DNA of 64,000 nucleotides from Marinoscillum sp040218045 (GTDB lineage: Bacteria > Bacteroidota > Bacteroidia > Cytophagales > Cyclobacteriaceae): positions 186,001 to 250,000 of the forward strand of contig JAVJQA010000024.1 in the NCBI GenBank assembly GCA_040218045.1. Reading direction: 5' to 3'. Positions 18,824-27,987 of this stretch are shown here, piece by piece. The notes beneath the pieces are model-generated. The model ran no database searches, was not told where the DNA came from, and saw nothing but the letters and a program-made list of their open reading frames with translations. The position numbers and the translations under genes were made by a program. Within the stretch, counting starts at the first letter, position 1, and every line of letters begins with the position of its first letter.

Positions 18824-19207
18824 TTAAATGGCCGGAGATAATTTTCTATTTGCAGGTCTTAAATACCATGAACTGAAAGCCGCTAAGCAGATGATTAAAG
18901 GTGTAATGACCATAATGAGATCATCTTGCACACTTATGCGAGAGAATGAAGCTCCAGTGAGGTCAAATAACATGCCTGCGTATGCCCACTCTTTTAGTCT
19001 TTTGAGACCTGGCAGAATAATAGCAATGGCCCCAAGTATTTTCCAAATTCCCAAAATCGTTGAGAAGTAAACAGGATAGCCCAATTGCAACATATCCTGT
19101 GAGAAATGAGCTAAATGCAAGAGATTTCCAACTCCTGGGATTAGGAAAGCAATAGCTGTAATAGCTGTTACAATCCAGTAAATTATCTTTTTAGTATTAG
19201 CATTCAT
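18824..19207 (-). CDS. DoxX-like membrane protein
   Basis: A 127-residue four-helix membrane protein. The N-terminal IIYWIVTAITAIAFLIPGVG, the central LGIWKILGAIAIILPGLKRLKEWAYAG and the FDLTGASFSRIS turn follow the DoxX-like pattern. DoxX-family proteins are linked to redox reactions at the membrane in several bacteria, but no defined reaction can be given here. It is 109 bp downstream of the AraC gene and heads the DoxX-membrane protein-redoxin cluster. Confidence 0.82.
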   Translation of the reverse strand: MNANTKKIIYWIVTAITAIAFLIPGVGNLLHLAHFSQDMLQLGYPVYFSTILGIWKILGAIAIILPGLKRLKEWAYAGMLFDLTGASFSRISVQDDLIMVITPLIICLAAFSSWYLRPANRKLSPAI

Positions 19208-19316
19208 CTTACTTTGTTTAGGTTTTATCAGTTAACAAAGTAACGAGAAGCGAAAGCGTTGGTACTAAGGCATTTGGTTCAGAAAACAGGACTTACAGTT
19301 CAGTGAGGATTGGAGG

Positions 19317-20159
19317 CTATTTTTGATTAGACTTCCTGTAATCAGAAGGCAGCATTTTAAACTGCCTTTGGAAAAGCCTTGAGAAATAGGAGCTGTCTTC
19401 ATACCCTACCTGAAAACTGATCTCACTGATGGTCAGGGAAGAATGCATCAAAAGGTCAGCAGCTTTTTTCATCCGCTTGCTGCGGATATAGTGAGCGGGC
19501 GTATCGTTAAAGTGCTTTTTAAATTCCCTTTTGAATGTAGAAAGACTTTGCCCAGCCAAAGAAGCCATTTGGTCAAGGCTTAGGTTGGAGTAAAGATGAG
19601 ACGCTATTACTTCTGCAATGTTTGCTTTTTGTGGAGTGAACAAATAGCTGTAAAGCTCCAAAATGGTCTCGGCAGCCTCGGTATGCAGCAGGAGCAAAAT
19701 CAGCTCTTTAATCTTAAGGTAGAGTATTTCTTCCCTGGCCATCTCAGGGTTGTCAAAGTAAAAATTGAGGCTTTCAATAAAGTGATCGATGACGTTTTTT
19801 TGCGATACCCTGTGTGTGTAGACGCCTGAGTTCTTCTGCTTCACAAAAAAGGGAATCTCCTCTTTGAATATTTGCTCCAGGATGTCTGGAAAGAAATGAA
19901 TGACACAGACTTCACAGGTTCCCGTGGTATTGTTTTGAAAAAGCTCAGCGAAATAAGTGCCACATTTCAGTAAAACACTTTCCTTTTCCCTGATCGTGAC
20001 TTTCTCTGTGGGAGCTGACACTTGGGAGCCACCTTCGTTAAAGTACAGGAAACAAGCTTCATCCTGAAAGACAGGATTTTGACTGAGAGGAGGACGCACC
20101 TTCAGCTTCTCGATGATCGTCCTCCCATTGAGTTCAATATGTTGCCTGTTTTGGATCAT
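19317..20159 (-). CDS. AraC-family transcriptional regulator
   Basis: A 280-residue protein. The first ~170 residues form a cupin-like effector domain (CFLYFNEGGSQ, KVTIREKESVLLKCGTYFAEL). The C-terminal ~100 residues contain two helix-turn-helix units: LDQMASLAGQSLSTFKREFK and SEISFQVGYEDSSYFSRLFQ, then KMLPSDYRK. This is the usual HTH_18 architecture. It probably controls the DoxX, membrane protein and redoxin genes just downstream on the same strand (inference). Confidence 0.88.
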   Translation of the reverse strand: MIQNRQHIELNGRTIIEKLKVRPPLSQNPVFQDEACFLYFNEGGSQVSAPTEKVTIREKESVLLKCGTYFAELFQNNTTGTCEVCVIHFFPDILEQIFKEEIPFFVKQKNSGVYTHRVSQKNVIDHFIESLNFYFDNPEMAREEILYLKIKELILLLLHTEAAETILELYSYLFTPQKANIAEVIASHLYSNLSLDQMASLAGQSLSTFKREFKKHFNDTPAHYIRSKRMKKAADLLMHSSLTISEISFQVGYEDSSYFSRLFQRQFKMLPSDYRKSNQK

Positions 20160-20264
20160 GGGTTTGTGGGCTTAAAAGTAACTTCTTCATTGCTGGATTG
20201 GCACGGCTTTTTAAGGATGATATTGTCTGCTTGGTAACAATGAGCAATTTAAAATGTGATCCAC

Positions 20265-20906
20265 TTATTTTTTTAATTCCCGGTTTAGAAACTCGCTAAG
20301 TTCCTTGGCCCTATTCATGATCATAAAGTGACCAGAATTTGGAACTACCGTTAGTTTTTCATCTTTAGGAAATCTCAAAAGTCGATCTGATGATCCGTGA
20401 ATTCTAACCATGTTCGTGGGCATTTCAGAGTTCTCCCATTTTGCAATTTCGTTGGTAGCCCATCGCAGGAAGTGGATATCGGTATCTGCCAGGATTTTTT
20501 TCAGTGTCTGCTTGTATTTGGGTTCGGACACTCCAAAGAGATAGTTTGCTAAAAATGACGGTGGTTTCATGAGAAAGTTTGGAGTCAGGCTGAGGAGTCC
20601 TGATTTGCCGAAAACCCGGAAGATTAGGGGAATGTCGTATGTGCTGGTAGCCGATGAGATTAGCACAATCTTCTCTACATTCAGGATTTTATTCAGTTCA
20701 ATGGCCATCAGTCCACCAAAGGAAATTCCCACAATGGAGAAAGGTTGTCGTTGGTTAATTTGTTCAGCAAATCGAGCTGCATATTGCTGTATGGGTTCTT
20801 TTGACTTGGGCTCAATCCACTTGAGTGGTGTTAACTCAAAGTCGAGATTCAATTCGGAGAATACCCTCTCATCTACGCCTAATCCACCTATTCCGTATAC
20901 TTTCAA
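20265..20906 (-). CDS. Alpha/beta-fold hydrolase
   Basis: A 213-residue cytoplasmic hydrolase without a signal peptide. The nucleophile elbow is GISFGG with S62. A plausible acid is D174 (HGSSDRLLRFP), and the histidine is H193 (NSGHFMIM). It opens with YGIGGLGVDERVFSEL, the usual first strand and oxyanion-loop region. The substrate is unknown. It is separated by about 100 bp from genes on either side. Confidence 0.82.
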   Translation of the reverse strand: MKVYGIGGLGVDERVFSELNLDFELTPLKWIEPKSKEPIQQYAARFAEQINQRQPFSIVGISFGGLMAIELNKILNVEKIVLISSATSTYDIPLIFRVFGKSGLLSLTPNFLMKPPSFLANYLFGVSEPKYKQTLKKILADTDIHFLRWATNEIAKWENSEMPTNMVRIHGSSDRLLRFPKDEKLTVVPNSGHFMIMNRAKELSEFLNRELKK

Positions 20907-21020
20907 GGTTTTATCTGAGATTATCGCCTGTCAATATTTGACCCGGTTGTTCAACTTTCTTTTTATTCTTGGTTCCTAAAGTTAGAAAGTTAAGGTGAAA
21001 GGCTGGTTAATAAGAAATGT

Positions 21021-21575
21021 TCAGTCTCGAAGAATCGGCTCATATTGCAAGCTCACGATAGAGTCATTATCGTTCACCGATAAGTCAATGAGTCCTGCGC
21101 CGTATTTTCCGGTAACACGATATCTCCTGGTTGTAATAGAGTCGTCATGGTTAGTTTCAATATTTTGAAAATGGATAGAGTGGCCCAATGTGGATTTCAG
21201 CTGAAGCTGGTCTGTTACTTTATACTCTATGTTTTCCCAATCTTGTTTTGTCCGGGTGATCTGGTAAGGAAACCAGTTAGAAGCAACCAGGAATGGAGTG
21301 AATAAAGCCAGGTTTACGAAAATTCCCAATTTGAAGACTCTTGAAAGACATCCTGATGTATCTACGTTTGGATCAGCCTTTTTCCAAAATGTAACCGGAG
21401 GATCAGTATTGTGCTTTCTGTTTTTAGCCCAAACGACAATCCCTGCTAAATAACCCAACGTTGCGCCGTGAATCAGTATCGTACTAATAGTCGAATTGGT
21501 TTCGAACATTTCCACGAATCCAAATACCCAAACAACGATGGATGCAATCAAAAAAGCAGGAGAAATTCGGGGCAT
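21021..21575 (-). CDS. Membrane protein with a Coa1-like C-terminal domain
   Basis: A 184-residue protein with three membrane helices in the first 105 residues (FLIASIVVWVFGFVEMF, IHGATLGYLAGIVVWA, FKLGIFVNLALFTPFLVA), then an extramembrane beta-rich domain. That domain reads LKSTLGHSIHFQN...YRVTGKYGAGLIDLSV, the pattern of Coa1-type domains (a short LG-x-I turn, then a G-x-x-G strand). No function is assigned; the Coa1 resemblance is by eye only. An 8-bp inverted repeat lies just before its start. Confidence 0.65.
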   Translation of the reverse strand: MPRISPAFLIASIVVWVFGFVEMFETNSTISTILIHGATLGYLAGIVVWAKNRKHNTDPPVTFWKKADPNVDTSGCLSRVFKLGIFVNLALFTPFLVASNWFPYQITRTKQDWENIEYKVTDQLQLKSTLGHSIHFQNIETNHDDSITTRRYRVTGKYGAGLIDLSVNDNDSIVSLQYEPILRD

Positions 21576-21588
21576 ATTTTATATAGTG

Positions 21589-21607
21589 TCAGGCAATAAT
21601 TGCCTGA
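21589..21607. promoter_or_regulatory. Tight inverted repeat in the divergent promoter region
   Basis: TCAGGCAA (21589-21596) and TTGCCTGA (21600-21607) are perfect 8-bp arms around a 3-bp centre TAA. It is 13 bp before the ATG of the leftward membrane protein gene, inside its 5' leader, and 177 bp before the rightward gene. It could be an operator or an RNA hairpin. Confidence 0.4.
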
Positions 21608-21784
21608 GTTAATCACTAGTTAATAGTCATGTAATCTAATTTCTTGAATTTATTCTCTACTTGAAACGTTCCACTTTTCTTAGTAAAGGAAGCTGATTAG
21701 GGTTTTTATTGTTAATTTTTCGACCTCTTTTTTGATGGTGTATAGAGCCAGCAGTTTTTTAATTTTTAATTGGAGAAGGTTTTG

Positions 21785-22966
21785 ATGAGATTTTTTTTGG
21801 TATTAACATTTCTATTTACCTCGGTCACTTTTATTCATGCTCAGAAAGCTAATCAAAAAGATAGTTGTGTTCTTAAACACTGGTTTTTAGACCAGGATGC
21901 TGATGGCTATTATAAAAAGGATACCATAGCATGTGAGCCAAAGGGTCGTTATTGGAAACTTTCAGCAAATCTGGGTGGGGATCCAAATGATAAAGATCCG
22001 TTTTACCCGGATAGATATCATTTTCTGTATAATGTCAAGAAACTCCTCTCCGACTCAGGAGGTGAATTCTATGATTATCGTGGGCATTTGTTTTCAAAAG
22101 ACAGTATTTGGGTGCGTTTTATGGATCGTAAGTTTGCTTTTGATAAAGTGGCGTTGATTGACAATTTACCGCTACCATATGTTGTGGGAGATTCACTGTA
22201 TGTTAGTGTAAACATGCCTTTCAAAGACCCAATCATTGAATATGTAGCCAGTAACGGAATGATATATTCGTATGATTCAGTTCAAATAACCTCATATCCT
22301 TTTACTCAAAATGCACTTTATGAGGAGTACAATTTAGATAATTTACTCCCTGCTTATTCTGATTATTATCAATTGTCAAGACCAAAAAATGAGTTTTTGA
22401 CTGAGATATCAGAAATTTCTGGAAAGCCTTTGCGCGAGCTTATTTTTTCAGATTCTTTCTATTTCTCCTTATGGGGTTTGTTATATGAATATCCACAGCT
22501 TCGTAATAATGTGGAAGTCTTGAAAATTCTAAATCCTCCAACCAGGAAAAGAACTTCGGGTATTCCCAGGAATGTCGATGCTAAGGAATTTCTGATCGAA
22601 GTTGTGAGCCAGACGGAAGATGATTTCAAAGAAAAATCAGGTACGGCTTACGGTGAAGGGACAAAAGTAAAGCGGAGACAACTCAAAAAATCCGGGCTAG
22701 AACTATATCCGATACCAAGAGATATTGCAGAAGAACTGGAAGACAGAGCCTACACTGATTTCGCAAGTTTTGAAAAAGCCTTGTGGCACTTCATCCAACA
22801 AAATAAGCGATACAGGAGTGTGATTACTCCGGAGAAATTTTTAATTAAATATGTTACCCCTTTATATCAAACACAGGATCCATACGATGTGGATAACATT
22901 ATTTTCGTAACGGAGGAATACTATTTGAATCACTTAGAACCCGTATCAAAGATGGAAATCTGGTGA
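21785..22966 (+). CDS. Secreted protein with a MopE-like aspartate-rich motif, function unknown
   Basis: The start is set at the ATG at 21785 because GGAGAAGG (21772-21779) lies just upstream and the next residues form a signal peptide (MRFFLVLTFLFTSVTFIHAQ); a TTG at 21770 would add five residues. The mature N-terminus has FLDQDADGYYKKDTIACEP, followed by GGDPNDKDPFYPD. This is the layout of the short MopE-type metal-binding motif (aspartate loop, then a G-D-x-N-D-x-D turn). The remaining ~320 residues match no family I know. It stands alone, divergent from the membrane protein gene. Confidence 0.7.
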   Translation: MRFFLVLTFLFTSVTFIHAQKANQKDSCVLKHWFLDQDADGYYKKDTIACEPKGRYWKLSANLGGDPNDKDPFYPDRYHFLYNVKKLLSDSGGEFYDYRGHLFSKDSIWVRFMDRKFAFDKVALIDNLPLPYVVGDSLYVSVNMPFKDPIIEYVASNGMIYSYDSVQITSYPFTQNALYEEYNLDNLLPAYSDYYQLSRPKNEFLTEISEISGKPLRELIFSDSFYFSLWGLLYEYPQLRNNVEVLKILNPPTRKRTSGIPRNVDAKEFLIEVVSQTEDDFKEKSGTAYGEGTKVKRRQLKKSGLELYPIPRDIAEELEDRAYTDFASFEKALWHFIQQNKRYRSVITPEKFLIKYVTPLYQTQDPYDVDNIIFVTEEYYLNHLEPVSKMEIW

Positions 22967-23265
22967 TGGCTTTACTAACCTAACCAACTCCATTTCATAT
23001 CTGCAAAGATGTTTGGTGCCAGAGTAGAACTCTATGATGAATTTCGTTCAAGTTGAATGTGGCTTTTGCTGTTATAATTTTCGATTTGAAGGTAATTGGA
23101 GTCTTTCATGGTTATAACAACACTTTCATGTTATTCATCTTATAGATTTAGTGATTTTCACCAATCAATCGAAACCTCTAGCTGAGACACAAAATACCCA
23201 AATATGGGGAAGACGATTCCGGGAAGTTTTTGGATTATTAAAATATACGTACCATTTAAGGAGAC
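22967..23265. other. Non-coding gap between convergent genes
   Basis: 299 bp between the stops of two convergent genes. I see no clear terminator hairpin, repeat, RNA gene or open reading frame with coding character. Confidence 0.5.
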
Positions 23266-24876
23266 TTATCTAAGCGCCATCAACTCGTCACTCTTCCAGA
23301 AGACGTTCAGGATCTGCTGCACTTCCAGGGCTTCCTCGTTTCTGTTCAACATTTCCAATGAGGCTATTTTCGCTTTGAGGGCTTTGGCTCGATTGGTTCG
23401 GTTTTCAAGACTTTTGTCAAATTGTGCCAGCGCTTCCGCAGCTCTGCCCTGGGTCAGCAGCCACTCACCATACTGCTCAAAAGACGGATAAGCAATGAAT
23501 GGTGGACCGGAATCATAGTCGGAGCTTGCTTCCAGCCTGGTGGCTTCTTTGAGGTGGGCTTCTATTTGCGCCGTATTTCCTGCCAGCATTTCCCTGAGTG
23601 CTTCCATCTGGTGGATGACCACCTCGGTTTTGGTAATGCCACCGGCTGTTGGGGCGTATCGGGTAGGCCCGGCGCTGCATAGCGCAATGCCATCATCACC
23701 CACTACCAGTTTTGCTGCTTCCATCTGTACACTCAGTGCCCTGATTTCTGCAGTGATGGCTTCCTTATCGCCTTTATCGAAGGCCAGCAGGCTTCTGAAA
23801 AAATGCTTTTGCGATTTATTGCTCAATCCCAGCTTGCCGTAATCCACATCCACAGGAGTCAGGTGCTCTGGCCAGGTACCGGTTTCTATGCGCTGTTCAT
23901 TTTGCATGGTGATGGTATAGCCGTCAGAGGCGGTGGAGTCCCGGTAGTAACCAAGCATTTCTTCCAGCAGCTCAGTGGCTTTGGCGTAGTTGCCTTGCTG
24001 TAGCAAGCCATAGTGCAGCCATGCCATGGAGTGGTAGCCACGTGCATGGCCATCGAGTCCCTTATTTTCCATCCGGTTGATACTGGCCTGGTACGAGGCT
24101 ATGTTGGAGCTAACCACTTCATTCCACAAACCCAGGGCCACATAAATATGTGAAGGCATATGCAGGGCATGTGCAGCGTCCGGAGCTACTTTGGCATATT
24201 CGTCGGCAGCATTTTTAGCCAATCGTGCGTACTCAGGGTCGTCATTGGAATGAATCATATAGTGAAGTGCGCCGGGATGCGTGGGATTCTCTTTAATGAT
24301 ACCAGCAGCCACTTCCGCTGATCGGTTCAGGTTTTTCTGATCTTTGTAGTCGGCCCACATCAGGCTCAGGGAATAAAAGGCTGCCACTTCCAGGTCTTCA
24401 GGATATTGCTCATACAAACCCTTCATATGGTTGGCATATTGCTCATTTCGCTCTTTCACTTCGCCTTCACCATAGAGGATTTCTATCCCCTCCCAGAACT
24501 CACGTTCCAGACCAGCTTCAGCCCTGGACAAGCGCTCTTCTGTAGTAGCACCCAGCCTGGCCATAATCTCACGACCTGCCGGCAGGTCCTGCAATCCCCA
24601 AAGCGCTTTATAGTTGCACATAGCTTCTCCCCAGTAAGCCATCACTTCGGTGGAATCAGCACTCTGTGCAGCCTGGAAAGCTTCCTTTCCATCATCATAT
24701 TCGAAGCTGTGAAGCAGGAGCAGCCCTTTGTCAAATGATTCTTTCGCTTCCGCAGAAACAGTGAACTGATGCTTGATTTCTCCAAGTGTGTAGGAGTCGT
24801 CTTTGGTTTCTTTCGGTTGGCTACAGCCAAAAAGTAGAATCAGTGCGAAAAGTAGTGCTATGGGTCTGGTTATCAT
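23266..24876 (-). CDS. TPR-containing lipoprotein
   Basis: A 536-residue lipoprotein. The leader ends in LLFGC, the lipidation cysteine. The mature protein is helical with TPR-like pairs throughout (SFDKGLLLLHSFEYDDGKEA, AAFYSLSLMWADYKDQKNL, LTQGRAAEALAQFDKSLENR). A central histidine-rich stretch HPGALHYMIHSNDDPEY and AAHALHMPSHIYVALGLW is typical of a conserved family of TPR lipoproteins. It is predicted to be periplasmic or surface-anchored and to serve as a protein-interaction scaffold; the partner is unknown. It is divergent from the serine hydrolase gene. Confidence 0.82.
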   Translation of the reverse strand: MITRPIALLFALILLFGCSQPKETKDDSYTLGEIKHQFTVSAEAKESFDKGLLLLHSFEYDDGKEAFQAAQSADSTEVMAYWGEAMCNYKALWGLQDLPAGREIMARLGATTEERLSRAEAGLEREFWEGIEILYGEGEVKERNEQYANHMKGLYEQYPEDLEVAAFYSLSLMWADYKDQKNLNRSAEVAAGIIKENPTHPGALHYMIHSNDDPEYARLAKNAADEYAKVAPDAAHALHMPSHIYVALGLWNEVVSSNIASYQASINRMENKGLDGHARGYHSMAWLHYGLLQQGNYAKATELLEEMLGYYRDSTASDGYTITMQNEQRIETGTWPEHLTPVDVDYGKLGLSNKSQKHFFRSLLAFDKGDKEAITAEIRALSVQMEAAKLVVGDDGIALCSAGPTRYAPTAGGITKTEVVIHQMEALREMLAGNTAQIEAHLKEATRLEASSDYDSGPPFIAYPSFEQYGEWLLTQGRAAEALAQFDKSLENRTNRAKALKAKIASLEMLNRNEEALEVQQILNVFWKSDELMALR

Positions 24877-25043
24877 GTTGTAGTGTTTAAGGTAAGTTAC
24901 TCAGGATTTGGCGATTATAGTAGGCCACAATAAGTCAACGAGGTGCTAAAAGTGTGGTGCTCAGCCTATAAGCATTTTGAAAAGAACTCAACTATGATCA
25001 GCATTCGCTTTGATCCTTCTATTAATTCCGCTATTTTCAAATC

Positions 25044-26384
25044 ATGAAAATCAACCAAAACGCATTCACTTTCGTATTAGGGTTTTTACTTTTCGTTTCA
25101 GCCTGTGCGCAGGAAAATAGTCTGCAATTTGATCGCCAAAAACTGGACAAGTTTCTTTCACTTGTTGAGGAAAACGACAAAGGCATGGGCAGCCTGTCTA
25201 TTTTTCAGGACGGAAAAGAAGTCTATCAAAAGACGATTGGTCATGCCAATAAGGAGAAAAACATCAAAGCAACCCCTGAAACTGTCTACAGGATTGGCTC
25301 CATCTCTAAAACCTTTACAGCGACATTGGTAATGATGCTGGTGGAGGAAGGCAAGCTCTCCCTCGATCAGAAGTTAAGTGATTTTTATCCTGATATAGCA
25401 AACGCAGCGGACATTACTATCGAAATGATGCTTCGGCATAGAAGTGGTATTTTCAGTCTCACGGATGAATCCAGCTATACGCTCTGGATGGAAAAACCCA
25501 TCACCAAAGAAGAACAGATTGCCAAAATATCAGCATACGATTCTGCTTTTGAGCCTGACTCAAAGTCGGCATATTCCAATTCAAATTACGTGTTACTGAC
25601 CTTCATAGTGGAGGAGGTTACCAATAAATCATTCACGGAGGTTATTCAAAACCGGATTTTTGATCCGTTGGACTTGTCCCTTGCATCATATGGTCAACCA
25701 CTTAAAGGAGATGGATCAGATGCCCTCTCATACTATCGGGGTACTGAATGGGAGCTGGCATCCCTGACCGATCCGAGTGTGCCAAGAGGGGCCGGTGCCA
25801 TCAATGCCACACCTACGGAGCTCAACCTTTTCCTGGATGCCTTATTCAATGAAAAACTGGTGAGTCAGCAATCTCTTGATATGATGATGGAGATTAAGGA
25901 AGGTTATGGGATTGGATTGATTCAGGTTCCCTTTTATGAGAAGAAAGCTTATGGCCACACGGGCGGAATTGATGGTTTTCAGTCCAACGCATTTTACTTT
26001 CCAAAGGAAAAGGTCTCAATTGCCTATGTAGCTAACGGCATTGTGATGCCAAGGAATGACATCATGATTGGTGTGTTGAGCATCTACTTTGGCAAAGACT
26101 ATGAGTTGCCAGATTTCAAGCCTGCCATGGTATTTACCAGTGAAGAGCTGGAGCCATACCTAGGCGTGTACTCCAGCCCAACTTTCCCGCTGAAAGTAAC
26201 CATTACCAAAGATGGAACCACGCTGATTGGACAAGCTACAGGCCAGTCTTCTTTTCCATTACAGGCGGTGGAGCAGCATAAGTTTAAGTTTGACCAGGCT
26301 GGCCTGGTCCTGGAGTTTGATCCAGAAAAGGAAACGATGATTCTTAAACAAGGTGGCGGCGAGTTTGCGCTCTCACGGGAGTAG
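25044..26384 (+). CDS. Beta-lactamase-fold serine hydrolase, lipoprotein
   Basis: A 446-residue protein of the class C beta-lactamase/PBP-like family. The leader ends in VSAC (C21), so it is probably a lipoprotein. The three active-site motifs are present: S86-x-x-K89 in GSISKTFTA, Y177-S-N179, and HTGG in AYGHTGGIDGFQ. The C-terminal ~100 residues form a separate beta-rich domain common in such hydrolases. Likely activities are peptidase or esterase rather than antibiotic resistance, but the substrate is not evident. Confidence 0.87.
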   Translation: MKINQNAFTFVLGFLLFVSACAQENSLQFDRQKLDKFLSLVEENDKGMGSLSIFQDGKEVYQKTIGHANKEKNIKATPETVYRIGSISKTFTATLVMMLVEEGKLSLDQKLSDFYPDIANAADITIEMMLRHRSGIFSLTDESSYTLWMEKPITKEEQIAKISAYDSAFEPDSKSAYSNSNYVLLTFIVEEVTNKSFTEVIQNRIFDPLDLSLASYGQPLKGDGSDALSYYRGTEWELASLTDPSVPRGAGAINATPTELNLFLDALFNEKLVSQQSLDMMMEIKEGYGIGLIQVPFYEKKAYGHTGGIDGFQSNAFYFPKEKVSIAYVANGIVMPRNDIMIGVLSIYFGKDYELPDFKPAMVFTSEELEPYLGVYSSPTFPLKVTITKDGTTLIGQATGQSSFPLQAVEQHKFKFDQAGLVLEFDPEKETMILKQGGGEFALSRE

Positions 26385-26434
26385 CTTTCAAACCATGAGA
26401 TAGCAGATTGGTTGTGTTCATAAGATTTATGATT

Positions 26435-27400
26435 ATGAGCAAGACAAAACCCGGCGAAGGAAAATTTCAAATCAAGGATATTTTCGCACTTCTTAAAGAA
26501 ACATTTAAGGAGTGGAACAAAGACGATCCCTGGAGATTAAGTGCAGTGGTGGCGTATTATGCGCTGTTATCTTTGCCAGCTTTGCTGGTGATCATCGTGA
26601 ACGTGGCAGGAGCTATTTACGGTCAGGATGCGGTGACGGGAGAACTATCCGAACAGATCGGTGATGCTATCGGGCCTGAAGCGGCCACCAGTGTTGAGTC
26701 CATGATCAGGGAAGCATCTAAAAGTGACAAGTCCACTATCTCCACCATTATCGGCATAGCCACCTTACTGTTTGGTGCCACCGGTGTATTCTTTCATTTA
26801 CAAAAATCTCTCAATTATATATGGGAAGTCAGGCAGGATCCCAAGTATCCACTCAAACGCATGTTGTTTGACCGGGCCAGGGGTTTTGGGTTTGTGCTGG
26901 TGGTTGGGTTTCTATTGTTGATATCATTGATCCTTACGTCCACGCTCTCCGTTCTCAGCAGCTGGATCAAAGAGAACCTTCCGGAGTTTTTACTCTCTAT
27001 TTTCTTCATCATCAACTTCATTACCTCGGTTGGGACGATTTCACTGCTTTTTGCCCTTATTTTTAAGTTTTTGCCTGATGTGGAAATCAAGTGGGGCACC
27101 GTTTGGGTAGGCGCAGTTGTCACTGCTCTTCTATTTGTACTAGGCAAATTTTTACTGGGGATTTACTTTGGCCATAGCGACCCGGGTTCCACCTATGGTG
27201 CAGCTGGTTCCCTGATCTTGATCCTCTTGTGGGTTTCGTATTCCTGCCTCATTGTGTTCTTTGGCGCAGAGTTTACCCAGGTTTATGCACGGTATTACGG
27301 ACATAAGATTATGCCTTCCGCACATTCTATCAAAGTCAGGGTCATTGAAGAGATGGAAGGTCATCAGGAGGTGAGCGGTGAGAAAGACAGGTCTGACTGA
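26435..27400 (+). CDS. YihY/BrkB-family inner-membrane protein
   Basis: I chose the ATG at 26435 (SKTKPGEGKFQ); an ATG at 26429 is equally possible. About 322 residues with six hydrophobic segments, and the family hallmarks: WNKDDPWRLSAVVAYYALLS at the first helix, FGATGVFFHLQKSLNYIWEV, and a C-terminal YGAAGSLILILLWVSYSCLI followed by FFGAEFTQVYARYYG. The function of YihY proteins is not firmly known. The 3' gene is 72 bp downstream. Confidence 0.88.
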   Translation: MSKTKPGEGKFQIKDIFALLKETFKEWNKDDPWRLSAVVAYYALLSLPALLVIIVNVAGAIYGQDAVTGELSEQIGDAIGPEAATSVESMIREASKSDKSTISTIIGIATLLFGATGVFFHLQKSLNYIWEVRQDPKYPLKRMLFDRARGFGFVLVVGFLLLISLILTSTLSVLSSWIKENLPEFLLSIFFIINFITSVGTISLLFALIFKFLPDVEIKWGTVWVGAVVTALLFVLGKFLLGIYFGHSDPGSTYGAAGSLILILLWVSYSCLIVFFGAEFTQVYARYYGHKIMPSAHSIKVRVIEEMEGHQEVSGEKDRSD

Positions 27401-27472
27401 TTACCGCCGATGTAAATGTTGAGCGAAATCGGAAAGCATCTCGTTAACCATTGTAAACCAATCGATAAGACA

Positions 27473-27973
27473 ATGAACAGATCATCATTTATTCGTGGTG
27501 CCGGATTGCTTTCTGCGGGACTGATCGTCGCACCAAATACCATTCTCGGACAAGACAAACCGGCAGCCTACCAAAGTGAAGTGGTTAGCAAGTTTGTAGG
27601 CGCCAGTCATTCAGATCTGGCCAAAGTGAAGGAACTGCTGGCTGAGTATCCCAACCTGATCTATAGCTCCTGGGATTGGGGTGGTGGTGATTTTGAAACG
27701 GGCATTGGCGCCGGAGGGCATGTAGGCAATAAAGATGTTGTTAATTTTCTGCTGGAACGAGGCGCACGACCAACGATCCATGCGCTGACCATGCTTGGAA
27801 AGACCAATCTTGTAAAACCAATATTGGAAGAATATCCCCACCTGATCAATAGTGCCGGGCCACATGGCTTCACACTCATGCACCATGCTCAGCGAGGTGG
27901 GGATGATTCCAAAGAGATGCTGGCTTACCTGGAGGAAAAAGGAGCAAAGTCAGGTAAACTCAATTTGTGGTAG
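27473..27973 (+). CDS. Ankyrin-repeat protein with a Tat-like signal
   Basis: I place the start at the ATG at 27473, because NRSSFIRGAGLLSAGLIVAP resembles a Tat-type leader (the first arginine of the usual pair is replaced). A start at 27416 would bury this leader. The rest is about 140 residues of ankyrin-type helices (SDLAKVKELLAEYPNLIYS, NKDVVNFLLERGARPTIHAL, GFTLMHHAQRGG). It is probably exported to the periplasm and used for protein binding. It is convergent with the SIMPL gene, 14 bp away. Confidence 0.75.
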   Translation: MNRSSFIRGAGLLSAGLIVAPNTILGQDKPAAYQSEVVSKFVGASHSDLAKVKELLAEYPNLIYSSWDWGGGDFETGIGAGGHVGNKDVVNFLLERGARPTIHALTMLGKTNLVKPILEEYPHLINSAGPHGFTLMHHAQRGGDDSKEMLAYLEEKGAKSGKLNLW

Positions 27974-27987
27974 TGGTTAGGGTTAGG

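Noticed and set aside
21621..21630. TAATAGTCAT, part of the xylose-site core, before the 21785 gene
   Set aside because: Only the AT-rich core matches; the GAC and ATA parts at the fixed spacing are missing, and the neighbouring genes have no link to xylose.
25044..26384. Antibiotic-resistance beta-lactamase
   Set aside because: The S-x-x-K, YSN and HTG motifs and the extra C-terminal domain fit the wider serine hydrolase/esterase family; nothing points to resistance.
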